Assembly: GCA_037951105.1 (NCBI GenBank)
Contig: JBAMJV010003375.1
Location: forward strand, 1 to 64,000
DNA length: 64,000 bases
From: Echinarachnius parma
Lineage: Eukaryota > Echinodermata > Echinoidea > Clypeasteroida > Echinarachniidae
Direction: 5' to 3'
Part shown: in pieces, positions 1 to 12,530 of the stretch
Layout: each line of letters starts with the position of its first letter
Position numbering within the stretch: position 1 is the stretch's first letter
The notes under the pieces: model-generated
Databases searched by the model: none
What the model was told of the DNA's origin: nothing
What the model saw: only the letters and a program-made list of their open reading frames with translations
Translations under genes and position numbers: made by a program

Positions 1-894
1 TCTTGTGTTAGTGTAGGAGTGGGCTAAGTGGCATTCAATGTCAAAGGTCACCGAGTATGGATACTGCTTCCTAGGGCAATGGGAGTCATGTCATTCAACT
101 TCATGCAGCTCAAGCTCACAGACAGACAACTATATAGGAGCTCTTTATGATTTAGGGGATTCTTTTTGACATTTTAAAGGCTAATTCCCCTCCCCTCCCC
201 CCCCCCCCCCCCCTTCCCTCCCTCTCTCTCTCTCCCTCCCAATTGTTTTTGATGCAGTGCCCATTTTGCCAGGTCTCAGCATATCAACAGATTTAAAGGC
301 ATATATGCGTGGGTTATAAAGGGTAGTCAGCAAATTCCAACTCGACTCCACCGTAATCTCTCGAGGTAAACTCACGATATGTGTTGGATCGATCGAAGAG
401 AGGTTCTTCGAAATATCTGAACAAAGGCCTTCTTATGAAATTGCATGCAGCAAACAAATTTCTCACGCTATCACCTAGGCATCAAACGGCGGCACTTTGA
501 AGTCGGTTGCGGTTAAGCGTGTTATGTGATATTTTCGCTCGTAAACATCTCTGATGGATCTCCATTCGACTAGTACAAACATTCCGAACGCGACTATTTT
601 TTATGAATTTTTGACTCGGGTATTCGGAAGCGGGACAGTTTGCGATCGCTACTTATAACTGAGCCAATGGGGATTACGTACCGTGCGTAAAAGTGCGCAA
701 GATGGATCCACGCGTCTATTAACCCACGCATATATGCCTTTAATATATAAGTTTGACAAACAAAAAAAAAGAAGAAGAAAATGTAGAGCTCTAGCTGTTG
801 CAGGGAATCCAATTCAAAACCCTGCAGCTGGTGTGGATAATGAGAATTACTCTGCCTTATTCCCTCTCTCTCTCTCTCACAGACACAGGCATGT
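1..894. other. Non-coding stretch with poly-C/CT tract
   Basis: No gene is supported here. Positions about 186-240 are a C-run followed by CT repeats. About 360-720 is richer in CpG than its surroundings and could be an upstream promoter or part of a repeat, but no exon can be defined. Confidence 0.5.
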
Positions 895-978
895 GCACCT
901 ACACACACATACACATGACATACATGCACAAACGCAATCATGTGCATGCATACACACAACCACATATGCACACACACG

Positions 979-1016
<38 letters not shown>

Positions 1017-1206
1017 CACGCACACACATGCACGAATACACACATGCACACACACACAAATACAATGTATGTGCACAGTTCACTCTATCCCACATACTCA
1101 TACACATACTCTTACATATATTTACACGTACAGGCGCACACATATGCACACATATGCACATACACACACAGGCATATAGTCAAGACACACACACACACAC
1201 ACACAA
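895..1206. repeat. (CA)n microsatellite, compound
   Basis: About 310 bases of CA/CACG/CATG-rich simple repeat, preceded by a short CT run at 865-878. Long open frames on both strands here are only repeat translation (His/Thr on one strand, Cys/Val on the other). Confidence 0.9.
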
Positions 1207-3666
1207 ATGATAAAACTCATGCATACAGACACAAAACACACTCCCGCACAAACATCATCTACATCTACCCAGGAGGTTCCACATTTTGTAAAACATGTTT
1301 ACAAGGAATGGATGGATGGCGTGGAGAAAAACAAAATAGAATTGCTGCCAGTGGAATCTGGAAAACGGCTGCAAGAATGAAATTCTACATAATTGCTGGT
1401 CTGCAATAATATGGTGACGGCTGATCTCAGTGGAAAATATGTTAGGGAGCCCCCGAAATGCCCAAAAAGGGCCTCTGTAAATTGTAATAAAAGTTCAATG
1501 AGAAACACATTTGAGTGTTCTAATGTAGGAGGCTGGGTTATAAGATGCCTTTATATTATAATCAGAATATAATTTTTCCCCTGACTGATCTTTGCATAAA
1601 TTTCTCAAATGTTTGCATGGAGGCAGTTAGTCTTATCACCGGGCTCCATACTCACTTTTTGTTGCTAGTAGCCATCTCAATTTGTGATGGCCTGAAACAA
1701 AAAGTTATTGGCCCAACATTTCATTTCTTCTGTAAGCTGCAATCATTCAAAATGTTCAGTTATTGGCCAAAATTGTAGTTATGGATGCCACTTGACATAG
1801 AAGAATACAAGATTTTCTCATTTTGTAATTTGTTCAATTTTTCATTTGCTTAGGGCCTCCAAAACGTGAAATTATGATTTTACTGGCTCAAATAGGCCAA
1901 TATAAACAACAGTACATACTGTGAAGCCCTGTTATAATGCAGAGCTCTACCAAATAGTATTTTTTGATTGCCTAGTTGGGCAAGTTCCTGCGAACCTTCA
2001 GAAATAAGATGCTGTCAATTAGTTTTTGTTAATTTTTTTATTTACATATCAAAAGTGGGTTTGTAGAGCTGTGTTGTAATGCATTATGTGAGTCCATCTG
2101 GCTACATTCTTATAATGTATTCATGTACTGGGTTTGTACAGCCTGTAATGCATTCTGCGAGTCCATCTGGCTATATTCTTGTAATCCTTACCATGCAATC
2201 TGACCTGTCTGTTTTCCCCAAGCAGCAGCAGTTGGCATTTTATTGGCTCTAGTGCTGGAATTGGCTCAGCAAGTGAGAGCTGTTATTTCCCAGTGTCTTT
2301 TATCACCCTTATTATGCAGGAGAGGGAGGTATCCATCTCTTTTCCTCCAAAGCAAATCTAGCCTTGATACCAGTCTTCATGGGCATTTTCTACATTTAAA
2401 TTCAGGCGACTTCTAGGAGGTTAGTTCATTGTACTTACACTGTGCATAGATCTACTAACCATCACAGAGTTCTCTTTGAATGTTCTTATACATAATCGAA
2501 CCTGTGATAGCGGGCACCTTGCTTTACTATCAGCCACCTGTCTATAGTGGCCACTTGATTTGTATCCCATGGCTATACGTATCAACCTGTCTATATAGGC
2601 CACCTTCCTACAGTGGTCACTTTTCTGTCTCCCGTTGGTGGATGGTCATCATACTACAGGTTTTTACTATATTATCAATATTTAACTTGCATTACTTGCA
2701 GAAAGGGATGAGTGAGATTTATTCTCCCCCAAATAAAAGAGCTCTGATTCTGGTAGTAAGGCTAGCTTTAATGGTGTGATTTGCTGGAGGGTAGATTTGC
2801 ATTTGTTGAGAATAGCCTCGTAAGTAACGCTAGGCTGCTCAAAATGGAAACCACATTTAATGAGCTACATGTAGAAAGGAGTAATAGTGGCAAAGCTAGA
2901 GGGGCAGGTTGCATCAGGGGTGGGGCCGTGGGGGGCTGCTTAACCCCTGTGGAAATTACTCTCATCCCCCTAAAACCACAGACAAACAAACGATTTATCA
3001 TATTCAAATTACAATTTTGGTACAAGTACCCCATAAGCTGCCCCTCCCTGCCCACCCCCACATCTTGGTTGACTGTGACTTCTCCATAGACTAGAAACTG
3101 TATCCCCCCTTTCCTGGTTCCAACTCATAGGTAAATAATACAGTGACAAATACTCTGGAGATTATATGAACTCCTACTGTAGTACTGATAATACTTCAGT
3201 GTTCATAGCCTATTGTATTGGAACCAACAGCCTATGTATGCAGAGCTCTGTGTTTTGTTAGTATGATACATGGAACATTTAAGATGTTTCAAAGCAGTTG
3301 TCTAAAATCGATGTTCATGTCTTTTTTTACATTGTTGTTGAAGTATTATCTGCCATGCCTGGTAAGTTATTGGACTGTAGAATCAGCATTTGCTAGTAGT
3401 ACAAAAAATAACAGTAATACTATTCTGGAAGTAAGGCTACAGCTGACCCTGACATGGCCCAGGGGGTGGCTGACTACTGACCTTATGCATGTATTACAGA
3501 CCATAGACCTCAGAGTCGACCATGGTCAGACAGGTTCTACAGGTACAAATGTAGGTCCATGTAGTCTTGCATTGATTTAGTCTAGTAATGCTGAGAAGGC
3601 TAGACAATACCTGTATTAGGCAACGGTACATTACCTTTTATCTTCCCTGTAAATTAAACAAACAAT
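1207..3666. other. Non-coding, no gene seen
   Basis: AT-rich sequence with no supported exon. It contains one degenerate MITE, annotated separately at 2496-2664. The rest shows nothing I can name. Confidence 0.5.
2496..2664. mobile_element. MITE, AACCTGTCTATAGTGGCCAC family, degenerate
   Basis: Repeats of the motif CCTGTCTATAGTGGCCAC and its complement occur through the segment. It has the same architecture as the intact copies at 28255-28358 and 58848-59020, which are bounded by TACAGT...ACTGTA or a close variant. The ends here have decayed. Confidence 0.5.
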
Positions 3667-4012
3667 TTAAGGGATCTAACTTTGTTGGCATGTGCACAAA
3701 ATGGTAAATGGTTGATAATTAAACTGTATTTCTGTGATCTGATATGTCCACTGAGTGACATGTGAAAATTCCCTGGTAAATCAAAGCGATATTCCCTAAC
3801 TAGTTGCCCTGACTTTGTGCACAAATAAAATTATCCACTAGATAATTATAAATCTGAACCCTTCATTTATATCTTTATAACAGAAATTTTTAGAGACATT
3901 TGAAAAACTAAAAGCTGTTCCAGGTTTCTATTGGTAATACGAGTACATCGAGATACATGAAAACCACTTGAGTTAAAGTAAGTTGTGGATTTGTACAATA
4001 TTACTTGACCCC
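3667..4012. mobile_element. TTAA-bounded MITE, AAGGGATCTAGTAAC family, copy 1
   Basis: Begins TTAAGGGATCTAACTTTG and ends with a degenerate form of the terminal GATTTGGACAATGTTACTAA. About 345 bp. Other copies lie at 14706-15090 (inverted), 34563-34937 and 45335-45722. Non-coding and non-autonomous. Confidence 0.6.
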
Positions 4013-4139
4013 ACAACTTCACTGCATTCTAAAAAATGCTCATGATATGAATATTATTTTGTACATTTATCATCTGATTATCTGAATATGGTATATATTT
4101 GTTGATGATTTTTGAAAATTTTGTCAATGTCGGTTAAAA

Positions 4140-4256
4140 AACTGCTTGCCAGATCGGGCCACCAAAATATGACTTTCATACATTTTTGCTGGCCCGAAGT
4201 GAAATTTCACTGGCCCCGGGCCAGCGGGCCAGTGCGAGTGTCGAGCCCTGCATATG
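4140..4256. repeat. GGCCCG-rich repeat fragment
   Basis: Contains repeated GGCCCG/CGGGCC words and ends with the complement of CAGGGCTCGACACT, a hAT-like terminal word. Probably the end of a non-autonomous DNA transposon. The left end is not defined. Confidence 0.35.
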
Positions 4257-4667
4257 GAAAATATACTGAATTGAATTGAAAATTGTCAACTTCATTTTGC
4301 TTGACAATCCCTTTTTCATACCGAAGCCAGTATTATGCATTCGTGCAGTGTATATAGATTTCAACATTACAAATATTTTTCACCGCAATACCGGACCACA
4401 GAGTGCTGTGTTGCCCTGGCTGTATACTGTCAACTGCAGTCTCTGCCACTTGAGAAATCAGTGAAGTGCATATTAAAGAAGCACCCCAATGGGGGGAAAT
4501 TATGCTGAGTGCATTTGGATTTAGATTAATCTTTTACTCTTCCTCCTAGTCTGTATTTGTAGCTCTGCATTTGTACTGTACTCTGCACTGTGGGTCTCTG
4601 CCATTCCCCTGTCTGATGGTCTGATTGGCCCCATGTTCCATTTACAGTGACGTAGCTAAGCGGAGGC

Positions 4668-5052
4668 AGGGGGGGGGGGGGCGGGGGGGGGGGGGGGGGC
4701 ACGTGTCCCCAGTAATTTTACAATTTAAGCAAAACAAAACACATAGAAAATTCTGTTTAAAAAATGGAAATACAGTGTGCCTCCCAAATAATTTGCTGTC
4801 ATCATTTTCCTGCCCCAACCCCACCCCCTCCCCACCCCCCCCCCTCATTCAGTCTGACCACACTCCGCCATTGTCCATAATTTCTCTATACCTTCTCTAT
4901 CTCTCTCTGTCTTTCTCGTTCCCTTTCTCTGGCTCAAATGAGATTCTGCCTTTCCAATTTTCAATTTCATTTCCCCCTCTTTATCTATTTCTCTCTTCAT
5001 CTTTCATTTTCTCTGACTCTGTCGGTTTTCTCTTTCTAATTTGCCCTCTATA
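4668..5052. repeat. Poly-G tract and pyrimidine-rich tract
   Basis: About 4670-4700 is an almost pure G run. About 4800-5050 is a long C/T-rich tract. Open frames across them are low-complexity translation. Confidence 0.7.
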
Positions 5053-7599
5053 ATCTTAACCTATTTAAATGGCTAAAAATAGATTTCTATCATCTCCTGC
5101 TCTGCACAGCGTAATTAGCATATGGGACAGAGCACATCTGAACAACAAGATTGTACCCCTGTTTCCCAAGGACCCTAGAACCACTGGCACTGCTTTTAGT
5201 GAATCGTGGGCAGATGTGATTTGCTTGAAAAGAATGTTTGAATTGTAATTCTTTGCAGAGATTATAAATGTGCCTTACAACACACATTGCAATTTGTATG
5301 AATTTATTCTTATAAGCATCAATTTTGCTAGCAAAGAAATCAATACAAATAACAAAGACAAGACTGATGTAGCAGAAGGTTATGGTGGTAAAGTTGTGAC
5401 AGGTTTGTTCAGTTGTGATCAAGTGTGGCCATTTAGTGAATTTGTTATTGCCATTTTATCTATGAAATTAAAATTTCTTGTAGAAAGCATTTTGCAGAAT
5501 AATATGGACCGGTTAATGCCTCGGTGTTAAATATTCGCTGGAGCCTGGAGGGATTGTTATCAAAAGTATTCAAACCACCATACATATCTCCTGCAGCTTT
5601 CAATGTGGACCTGTTCAAATGAAAATTCAGAGAAATAAATCAGTATGCAGACCTGTGGCTGGGGGCTGTGGTAAAATAGCATGGTACAGTATGAATTGTG
5701 TACAGAAGTCAGATCAGACTAGCTAGGCACTACCTCCTTGGTACACACTGTATTCCAGCACAGCCACAGTATATTGCATGCATTGTGCGAGCAGTGCGTA
5801 ATTTGAGGCAGCATGCACCATTGTGTGTGCGTTCCATGTATTATGTATTATCAATGGATCCATAGCTGTTGAGTCTGTACTGTGTGTTTAGTCTGATCTA
5901 TGGTATGGTCTGTATAATATCAGGTAGTCATATCAGGGGGGGGGGGGGGGGGGGGTATGGGATCTAGGGAAGGTTTATATTCATTTGGCCTACACCGACT
6001 TGGTATGTCTCGTTTGGTCTGCCTAAAACCCCAATTTTCCAACTAGAAACTTGACCGCTAAGTCTCTAACCCCCGATATAACCACAAGTCCCGCAACCCT
6101 AACCCTAATCCTAATCCATAATCGCAATCCTAAGCCTTGATCTTCTGATTTTGCGAGCAGTCAAAAAAGGAGTATACCAAATTGATGAAGACCAAGCAGT
6201 GAGTTACCATAGGGAAGTGGCCTTTTCATGAGGACATTGCCAATTTGATTGATGCTGGAAGAACAATAACTTGACTTGTTTACATTAACGTACACTGCAG
6301 CAAGGTGCACCATGTGATAAGGCCATGCCCATGAATTCAGTAATGTGTATGTCCTATCATACCACTACCAGTATGTGAACTCAATTTGTACATGGTACAG
6401 TAGAACTCCAGGCTTTGAAATAATCATTAGCCTCCCTTCCAGTAGCTAGTGGAACAGGAATTGATTTGTACAAATTCTGGCAGATTTGTCTAAAGTACCT
6501 GTGTAATTGTAGTCACACGGAAGAGAAAAAGTAATTCTAAAGGCTAAATGAACAACACCGACTTAGTTGTTTAGTAACATTATTTGATATTAAATAAATG
6601 TCCAACATCTTGCAAAGGGTTGTGTAATTGATAATTAAACAATGCAATTAATCACCCTAACAAGTTTACGGACCTTAACAGGTCCTTAAAGGAGGGGGGA
6701 AATCCCGGCTTTGATTCAGGTTTATAGCTTTAAATATGTGCCTTTATTGATATACCACACTCTTTTTTTCAAAGAAATCCTTAAGTTGGGGAAAAAAAGG
6801 TAAATTTCATGCAACTTTTTTGCTTTATTTCGCATCGGCGTTCCATGCTCCTAAAAAAAGGCATTTATAGCAGAGCGGGAATGTGTGCACGTGTCACCCG
6901 ATTCATGACATCACATGCAGACCGCAACGCGGAGGAATGTACATTGTTTACATGCAGAGCCTATGACTTGCTTGTAAAACAAACTCGTTTTTGCTTGTAA
7001 ATTGAGGTTTTACTGAAAATGCTTAAGAATTGCTAAGAAATTAATTGTAGCAGGATGCAGCTACACATCTGAGTGTATATCGTCCATGATATAAACCTGA
7101 ACAAATGTTTGCAAATATTGAAACAAATGGAAATAATATCTCTGTGTCAACGTGAGTATTGCACTCAGCGTGTACGTCTATGACCGAGCTAAACTGCGAT
7201 TGCCTGCAGGTGACGTCACAAAGATAACGTCATTTTTTGTTCGCCCGGGACTCAGTTTTTTTACGGGGGTTCCGAAAGTGAATTTACAAGTTGATTTTTT
7301 TATTTTACCGGGTTTTCCCACGAGGAAAATATGTTTGTATTAGTAATCTTCATGAAAATCTACCTTAGATACAGTAAAACCCAATTTTGAGGCAGTTTTC
7401 TTGTCACCATACCTTTAAGTTCCATAAGCGCCAAACATTTGCGATGTGCGTCAATTCTTAATTCTTACAAAATTAATTTTGATTTTGTTTCACTTTATTG
7501 ATTTTGTTAATTTCTATAAAAAGAGTGATTTAAATAAGATATTTCACATATATTTGATTAAATTTGTACCAAACATATGTCCTTGAAGTGAGGCAAGCA
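5053..7599. other. Non-coding, no gene seen
   Basis: Contains a G run at about 5937-5955 and a somewhat CpG-rich part at 6825-7320. That part lies between TTAAAGG-like ends (about 6686 and 7414) and may be the core of an old repeat. No coding exon is supported. Confidence 0.4.
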
Positions 7600-9540
7600 G
7601 AATGATCGGTAGGGTGAAGAGACCTTTTGTGACCGGGCTTGCTCTGCAACATTATTCACACATGATTTGCAGAGCGCCAACATTCATGTGGCACGCTCCC
7701 TTTCATTTATCTATTGATCAATGTTTTTTTATGCCTCCGCCAACGAAGTGGCCGGAGGCATTATGTTTTCGGGTTGTCCGTCCGTCCGTCCGTCCGTACG
7801 TACGTCCGTACGTACGTCCGTCCGTCCGTCCGTCCGTACGTACGTCCCGTTTTCGTTCTCGCGATATCTCAAGAACCAGTTGACGGATCAATTTCAAACT
7901 TGGTATGAGTGTACATATTGGGGTGACAATGATCTGATTAGATTTTAGGGGTCATGAGGTCAAAGGTCAAGGTCACAGAACTCAATATATATACAAAAAT
8001 GCCTCGTTCTCGCGATATCTCAAAAACTGGTTGACGGATTAAATTCAAACTTGGTATTAGTGTAGATATTGGGGTGGCAATGATCTGATTAGATTTTGGG
8101 GTTCATGAGGTCAAAGGTCAAGGTCACAGTACTCAATGTATGTGTAAAAAAGCCTCGTTCTTGCGATATCTCAAGAACCGGTTGACGGATCAATTTCAAA
8201 CTTGGTATGAGTGTACATATCGGGGTGCCACTGATCTGATTAGATTTAGGGGGTCATGCGGTCAAAGGTCAAGGTCACAGGACTCAATATGTATGCGAAA
8301 ATGGCTTGTAATGGCAAAATTTCAAGAACTGAATGTCAGATTTCAATCAAACTCGGTACCTGAATGTATCATAAAGAGTTAAAGTAGCCATAAAATGTTG
8401 GGGTCATGAGATTGAGGTCAAGGTCACGGGACTCATTATGCATGCAAAAAAGCTTGTAATGCCAAAATCTCAAGAACTAAATGTCAGATTTCAATCAAAC
8501 TTGGTACCTGAATGTTTTTTAGGGAGCCATCAAAGATTAGGATCAGATGGTTAAGGTCACAGGACTCAAAATATATGAAAAATATTTAAACAAATTAAAT
8601 CAGTGCATGTTAATTTGGGCTTGATATTAAAATCGCGTGATAGCGGAGGCATAATTTTCGATTGCGCGCAATCGAAGATCCATCTAGTTACAATTTAGTT
8701 TAGGTCTGGAAATGTGATCATAAAAGCCCTTTTGAGTTGGATGCTGCATACAGTCCACATTACATGTGTGAAGCGTCAACACAAGTGTAGCATTCTCCCT
8801 TCTCTTTATGAATACATGTATCTGTTTTTAAATTTAAATATTACCCAGTTTTGTAAAGTAATTGGAAGAGGCTGCATTGTTTGTTGATAACATTACTCAC
8901 ACATGACATATGGAGCATAAACATTTAAAAGTGTATTAAACAAGCTCCCTTTTTAAAAACTCTATTTTGTTTTGTTTTGTTTACAAATTTAGATGTTTGC
9001 CAGTGTCTATAATGGAATAGACCTTTGGATGTTATGCTGCATTAGCTCCACAACATGTAATATTTATTTAGGCCTGTGTATGGTGTGCTTGACATTACAT
9101 GTAGTATGGAACTGCTACATGCTCCCTTCTTTTGTGGGTCAATATTCTAAAAACAAATGTTAATGTTACTTTGCATCTGTAGAAGTAATCAAAAGAGGCC
9201 TTTGGCTTTAAATACAAAATGCTGTATATTTGCTTGTTTTAGTCTGTGGATAACATTATTTACACATGAATTGCCAAGCATCATCAAGTGGCATGAGCCC
9301 TTTCTAACATGCGTCATTACAAGCTAAATGTAACCCAGTTTCATACTTCATTATGGTAATAATAAAAGAGGAGCCCCAAAGAGTCTACACGCTCGTATTT
9401 ATGAAGCAAACATTATTTACACATTAAATGACAAGCATCTATAATGTGGCGTGAGCAGAGCCCTTTTAAAATTGAATGTATGTTTTGAGTTAATATAATT
9501 ACTCAGTTTCTTAAATTATCAGGAAGTTAAATAGTGAACA
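7600..9540. repeat. Diverged ~170 bp tandem array, interrupted by a Helentron
   Basis: Units share the order ACATTATTTACACATGA, then GCNNCAACAAGTGGCATG-like sequence, a CTCCCTTTT word, TTACCCAGTTT, and AGAGGCCTTTGG. Copies are recognisable at about 7610-7725, 8720-8890, 8890-9030, 9030-9190, 9190-9370 and 9370-9540. They are strongly diverged. The element at 7730-8687 splits the first copy from the rest. Confidence 0.55.
7730..8687 (+). mobile_element. Non-autonomous Helentron-like element (pearl/CvE type), copy 1
   Basis: The left part has an imperfect hairpin of ATGCCTCCG and CGGAGGCAT (7731-7763), followed by a (TCCG/TACG)n microsatellite at about 7780-7847. About five ~150 bp core repeats follow, each with a GATATCTCAAGAACC word and GGTCAAAGGTCAAGGTCAC. 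The 3' end has a perfect 20 bp palindrome at 8657-8676, 8 bases before the terminal CTAG (8684-8687), as expected of Helitrons (3' hairpin plus CTRR). There is no coding capacity. Left hairpin, microsatellite, tandem core and 3' hairpin match the published layout of pearl, CvE and HINE elements. The family name rests on layout only. Confidence 0.65.
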
Positions 9541-9650
9541 GTGTAGTCACACAATATTTGTGGCGTCATACAAGACATGTTCCTCATTATGTTTAACGAA
9601 TATCTCTTTTGTTGGTTTGTTTGTTTTTCTTGTCAGGCTTCAGTTTTAAC

Positions 9651-9676
9651 CACCCCCCCCCCCCCCCCCCCCCCCA
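9651..9676. repeat. Poly-C tract
   Basis: A run of roughly 24 consecutive C residues, one of many long G/C homopolymers in the window. Confidence 0.9.
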
Positions 9677-10149
9677 TTTCCATGACTAGGAGGCCAAATA
9701 ATATATCTCTGTGAAAGTGTAACACTTGTCTAAAATTTTGTATTCAGATTTTCAGCAAAATAGCTCTGCCTGTGAATGATATGCTTGTATTTAAATACTA
9801 TGAATGCATCGTATAGTCTACAGTACAGTGTACATGTGTATTTCACTTTTCTCTTTTTTTCTTTGTTTATATTCATCTACAGATCTCAATTGAATGCCAG
9901 ATGGACTGAAGACCGAATCTCCCCTTCCATCTCTCCATCAACATATTCAAGCGTGCATGAACGACTAACTACACACAGCCTGTCAGCCTGCCTCATACTA
10001 AAGAGCTTTTCTTGCCCTGTGGAATCCCCCATCATTCAAGAGCAAACGAGTCACATGTTGGGTCTGTTATTATTAACCCACGCTTGGTATTGTGATTAAT
10101 AAAAGCGAGTTACAGCTGAGCTGAAAGGGGAGGGAGAACCTCGCTCGCC

Positions 10150-10643
10150 ATCAGTCAGAACTCAGAACCAAGAGAGAGAGAGAGAGACTTTTTGTTGTTG
10201 TCTCATTTTATCATCCTTTAATATCTTGCTCTCCAGTTTGGTATTTTGTTGCTCCTTGGATAAATCAAATGTGCTTGTGTGATTTGTCATCCAGCAGCCA
10301 GCCGCTGTTTCCATCCCTTATTCCCTCGATTGCTTCGTTAGCTCCAGGGTTGAGGGTTGAGATTCGGACACTGCATCTGCAGCGCTCCATCTGATCAGAA
10401 TCAAGATACAAGTTGGACGGGATTAAACCACTGGATGCGCGGGGAAGGAAAGGCCAGGGAGAAGAGGGAGTATTATCTAGTGAAGCTGTGGAGGGGGGAA
10501 GAGGAGAAACCCCTTACATGTTTTAGTACCTGTTCCTGTTGCCATGGAATAATGGAATTTACATAATTTGCTGCTGTGCACCCATCGTACCATACGCTCC
10601 AAATGATGCGTTGCAGTGGGTGCTGAATTCAGAGACCTTAGTG
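10150..10643 (+). other. Possible 5' UTR exon of the RAI1/TCF20-like gene
   Basis: Sequence of ordinary complexity ending in a good donor (GTG|GTAAGA, donor at 10644). A TTAATAAAAG box lies about 50 bases upstream of an initiator-like CATCAGTCAG. It is on the strand of the downstream gene, whose first coding exon starts at a clear acceptor at 19535. That implies an intron of about 8.9 kb. No long coding frame runs through it. This is an inference; nothing links the two exons directly. Confidence 0.3.
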
Positions 10644-10809
10644 GTAAGATATTTGAATCCATCTTTGATCCTCCTCAATAATTTGTTATTTCTGTCGATA
10701 GATGTAGCAAGCTAGAATATAAAAGACCATGCAAATGGCTCAAAGTGTCATTATCTGCCCACGATTGTCTTCTTGCGTGGGTTCTGATCAGCTGAAATAA
10801 ATTGGAATT

Positions 10810-10889
10810 TTAACCTGTTCCCTCCTAGATTTTGCAATAATCATAGAGTTAATGAAAGACCTACCAGGTTCCTGCGGGCAATAGGTTAA
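10810..10889. mobile_element. 80 bp TTAA-bounded palindromic MITE
   Basis: Begins TTAACCTGTTCCCTCCTAGA and ends GGCAATAGGTTAA. Related copies are at 23269-23348, 41022-41103 and 62612-62691, with degenerate ones near 23725 and 45905. The ends form an inverted repeat that starts with TTAACC. Confidence 0.6.
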
Positions 10890-11472
10890 TTTTCAACTCT
10901 AAAAAAGTACAAACATAGTACTTATTGAAAAAGGAAGAGTAAATTTGCAACAAAAAACGGCCAACTAAACACAATTTATTATTCCTAATTAGCATTTGAA
11001 ATACATTACGTAAATTATACGTAAAGGAACTTGATAGTACTGGCCTACTGGGTACTGTATTTATCTACATGGGAATTTCAAAATCTAGTAGTACTAGTAG
11101 GGAATTTGCGAAATATGCTGGTACAAATCATGCCATTTCAAAATCTGGATTGGGTACAAATCCATGTCAATCATTTAGTAGCATGTATGCAGTAACTCTT
11201 TTGTAATATGAATGATGTTTGCACCAACTCTGGTCAAGGGCACTGGCTGGCTAAGCCAGGAGGGAGGGCTTGGTTGCGTAGCAACAAAGCTATGTTCTTG
11301 TAGAACCTAACCATGCAATTAACCTTTTCAATACCACTTGCATCGTGTTCATGGAGTATTCACACTAAATGGATTTATTAATTTAAGTGCTGTACAATTT
11401 GTAAAATGTCATATTTGTGGTCATAATTTTCATAGTGTGGCAGTGATGTTACATTTATTGAACACGTTTGAT

Positions 11473-11724
11473 AAATGTGTCCGGCTTTAGTAAAACCCTG
11501 CACTTGTTGGTAAACATCAAATTTATGTAGATTTTCTTACCATTAGAAAGGCCTCGTCACAAGCTTTCATTTGATGCTTTACAAATTGGGAAATAATTGG
11601 CGAAGATATGATTGTTTCAATTTTACAATCATACGTCTTTTACACAAATTATTTTAAAATGCCCATTTCTTCGAAACATGAATTATTGACAAGTGCAGGG
11701 TTTTGCTATAGCCGGCCACATATG
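11473..11724. mobile_element. MITE, GTGACCGGCTATAGC family, copy 1
   Basis: Terminal inverted repeats of about 30 bp: left TGTGTCCGGCTTTAGTAAAA, right the complement of TATGTGGCCGGCTATAGCAA. The interior carries the words ATTGGCGAAGATATGATTG and CAATTTTACAATCATA, shared with the copies at 23918-24155 and 29623-29832. About 250 bp, non-coding. Confidence 0.75.
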
Positions 11725-11990
11725 ATGGGAATTACTGGCGCAGTACACATAAATTGACATCAAAATGAACTGTATTTTAGTTCCATTGTTGGAATTAGGT
11801 CCTGGGCATTCAGTGGTAATATTTGAGAGGTGTAACTATAATGACCTCGATCTATGAAATTCATTAGTTTTGAAACATGTACAACTGCAGACTGTACTTG
11901 TGATATATTCTGGGAGACCTTTGTCAAGTTCTGTGAAACTTTAATTATTTGAACTGTACTCTTTACTGAGGTCTGTAGAACATACAGACA

Positions 11991-12530
11991 TTAAAGGGCA
12001 ATGAAACCCAAGCAAAATGTGTCTTTCATAGTCTTGAAGAGATTAAGAGGAACAATCTCTGAAAGTTAGAGCATAATCGAGCAAGAAACAAGAAAACTAC
12101 GGCTCTTTGAAGATGTACATTTACTCCTATGGGGAACTCAAATTGGCAACACACTCTGATAAGTGTGTGGACTACTCCCCATATGTTTTGTACACAAATG
12201 TTCCCATTTTTACAGTTTTCTTCAGTCACATTTTTCCATTTCTCCAACTCATGATATGTTATGAATAAAAGCATTCTACAAAACATATGTTGAACTCAAA
12301 CGAATGGTTGACATACATTTTGAGAAAAGTGAACAAAATTTAAATTTTGTGTACAAAATGTATGGGGAGTTGTCCACAACTTTGCCAGAGTGCGTTGCCA
12401 ATTTGAGTCACTCAAAGAAATACATGGCTCTTTTCAAAGAGCCATAGTTTTCTCATTTCTTGACCGATTGTGCTCAAATTTTCAGGGACTATTCATCATA
12501 TTTAGTGTATTGGATTTCATTGTCCTTTAA
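11991..12530. mobile_element. TTAA-bounded foldback MITE, 540 bp
   Basis: Left end TTAAAGGGCAATGAAACCC is inverted at the right end as GGATTTCATTGTCCTTTAA. The inverted similarity extends about 190 bases inward on each side (for example the ATGGGGAGT and AAGAGCCATAG words and their complements). The TTAA at both ends fits a TTAA target as used by piggyBac-type elements, but no transposase is present. Confidence 0.7.

Noticed and set aside
594-1409. Coding frames on both strands across the CA-rich region
   Set aside because: They are translations of a (CA)n microsatellite with no domain.
6090-6135. Telomere-like CCCTAA/CCTAATC words
   Set aside because: Only a few degenerate copies; too short for an interstitial telomeric array.
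7860-8580. CRISPR-like regular repeats
   Set aside because: The units are ~150 bp, directly abutting, without spacers, and lie in a Helentron-like element in an animal genome.
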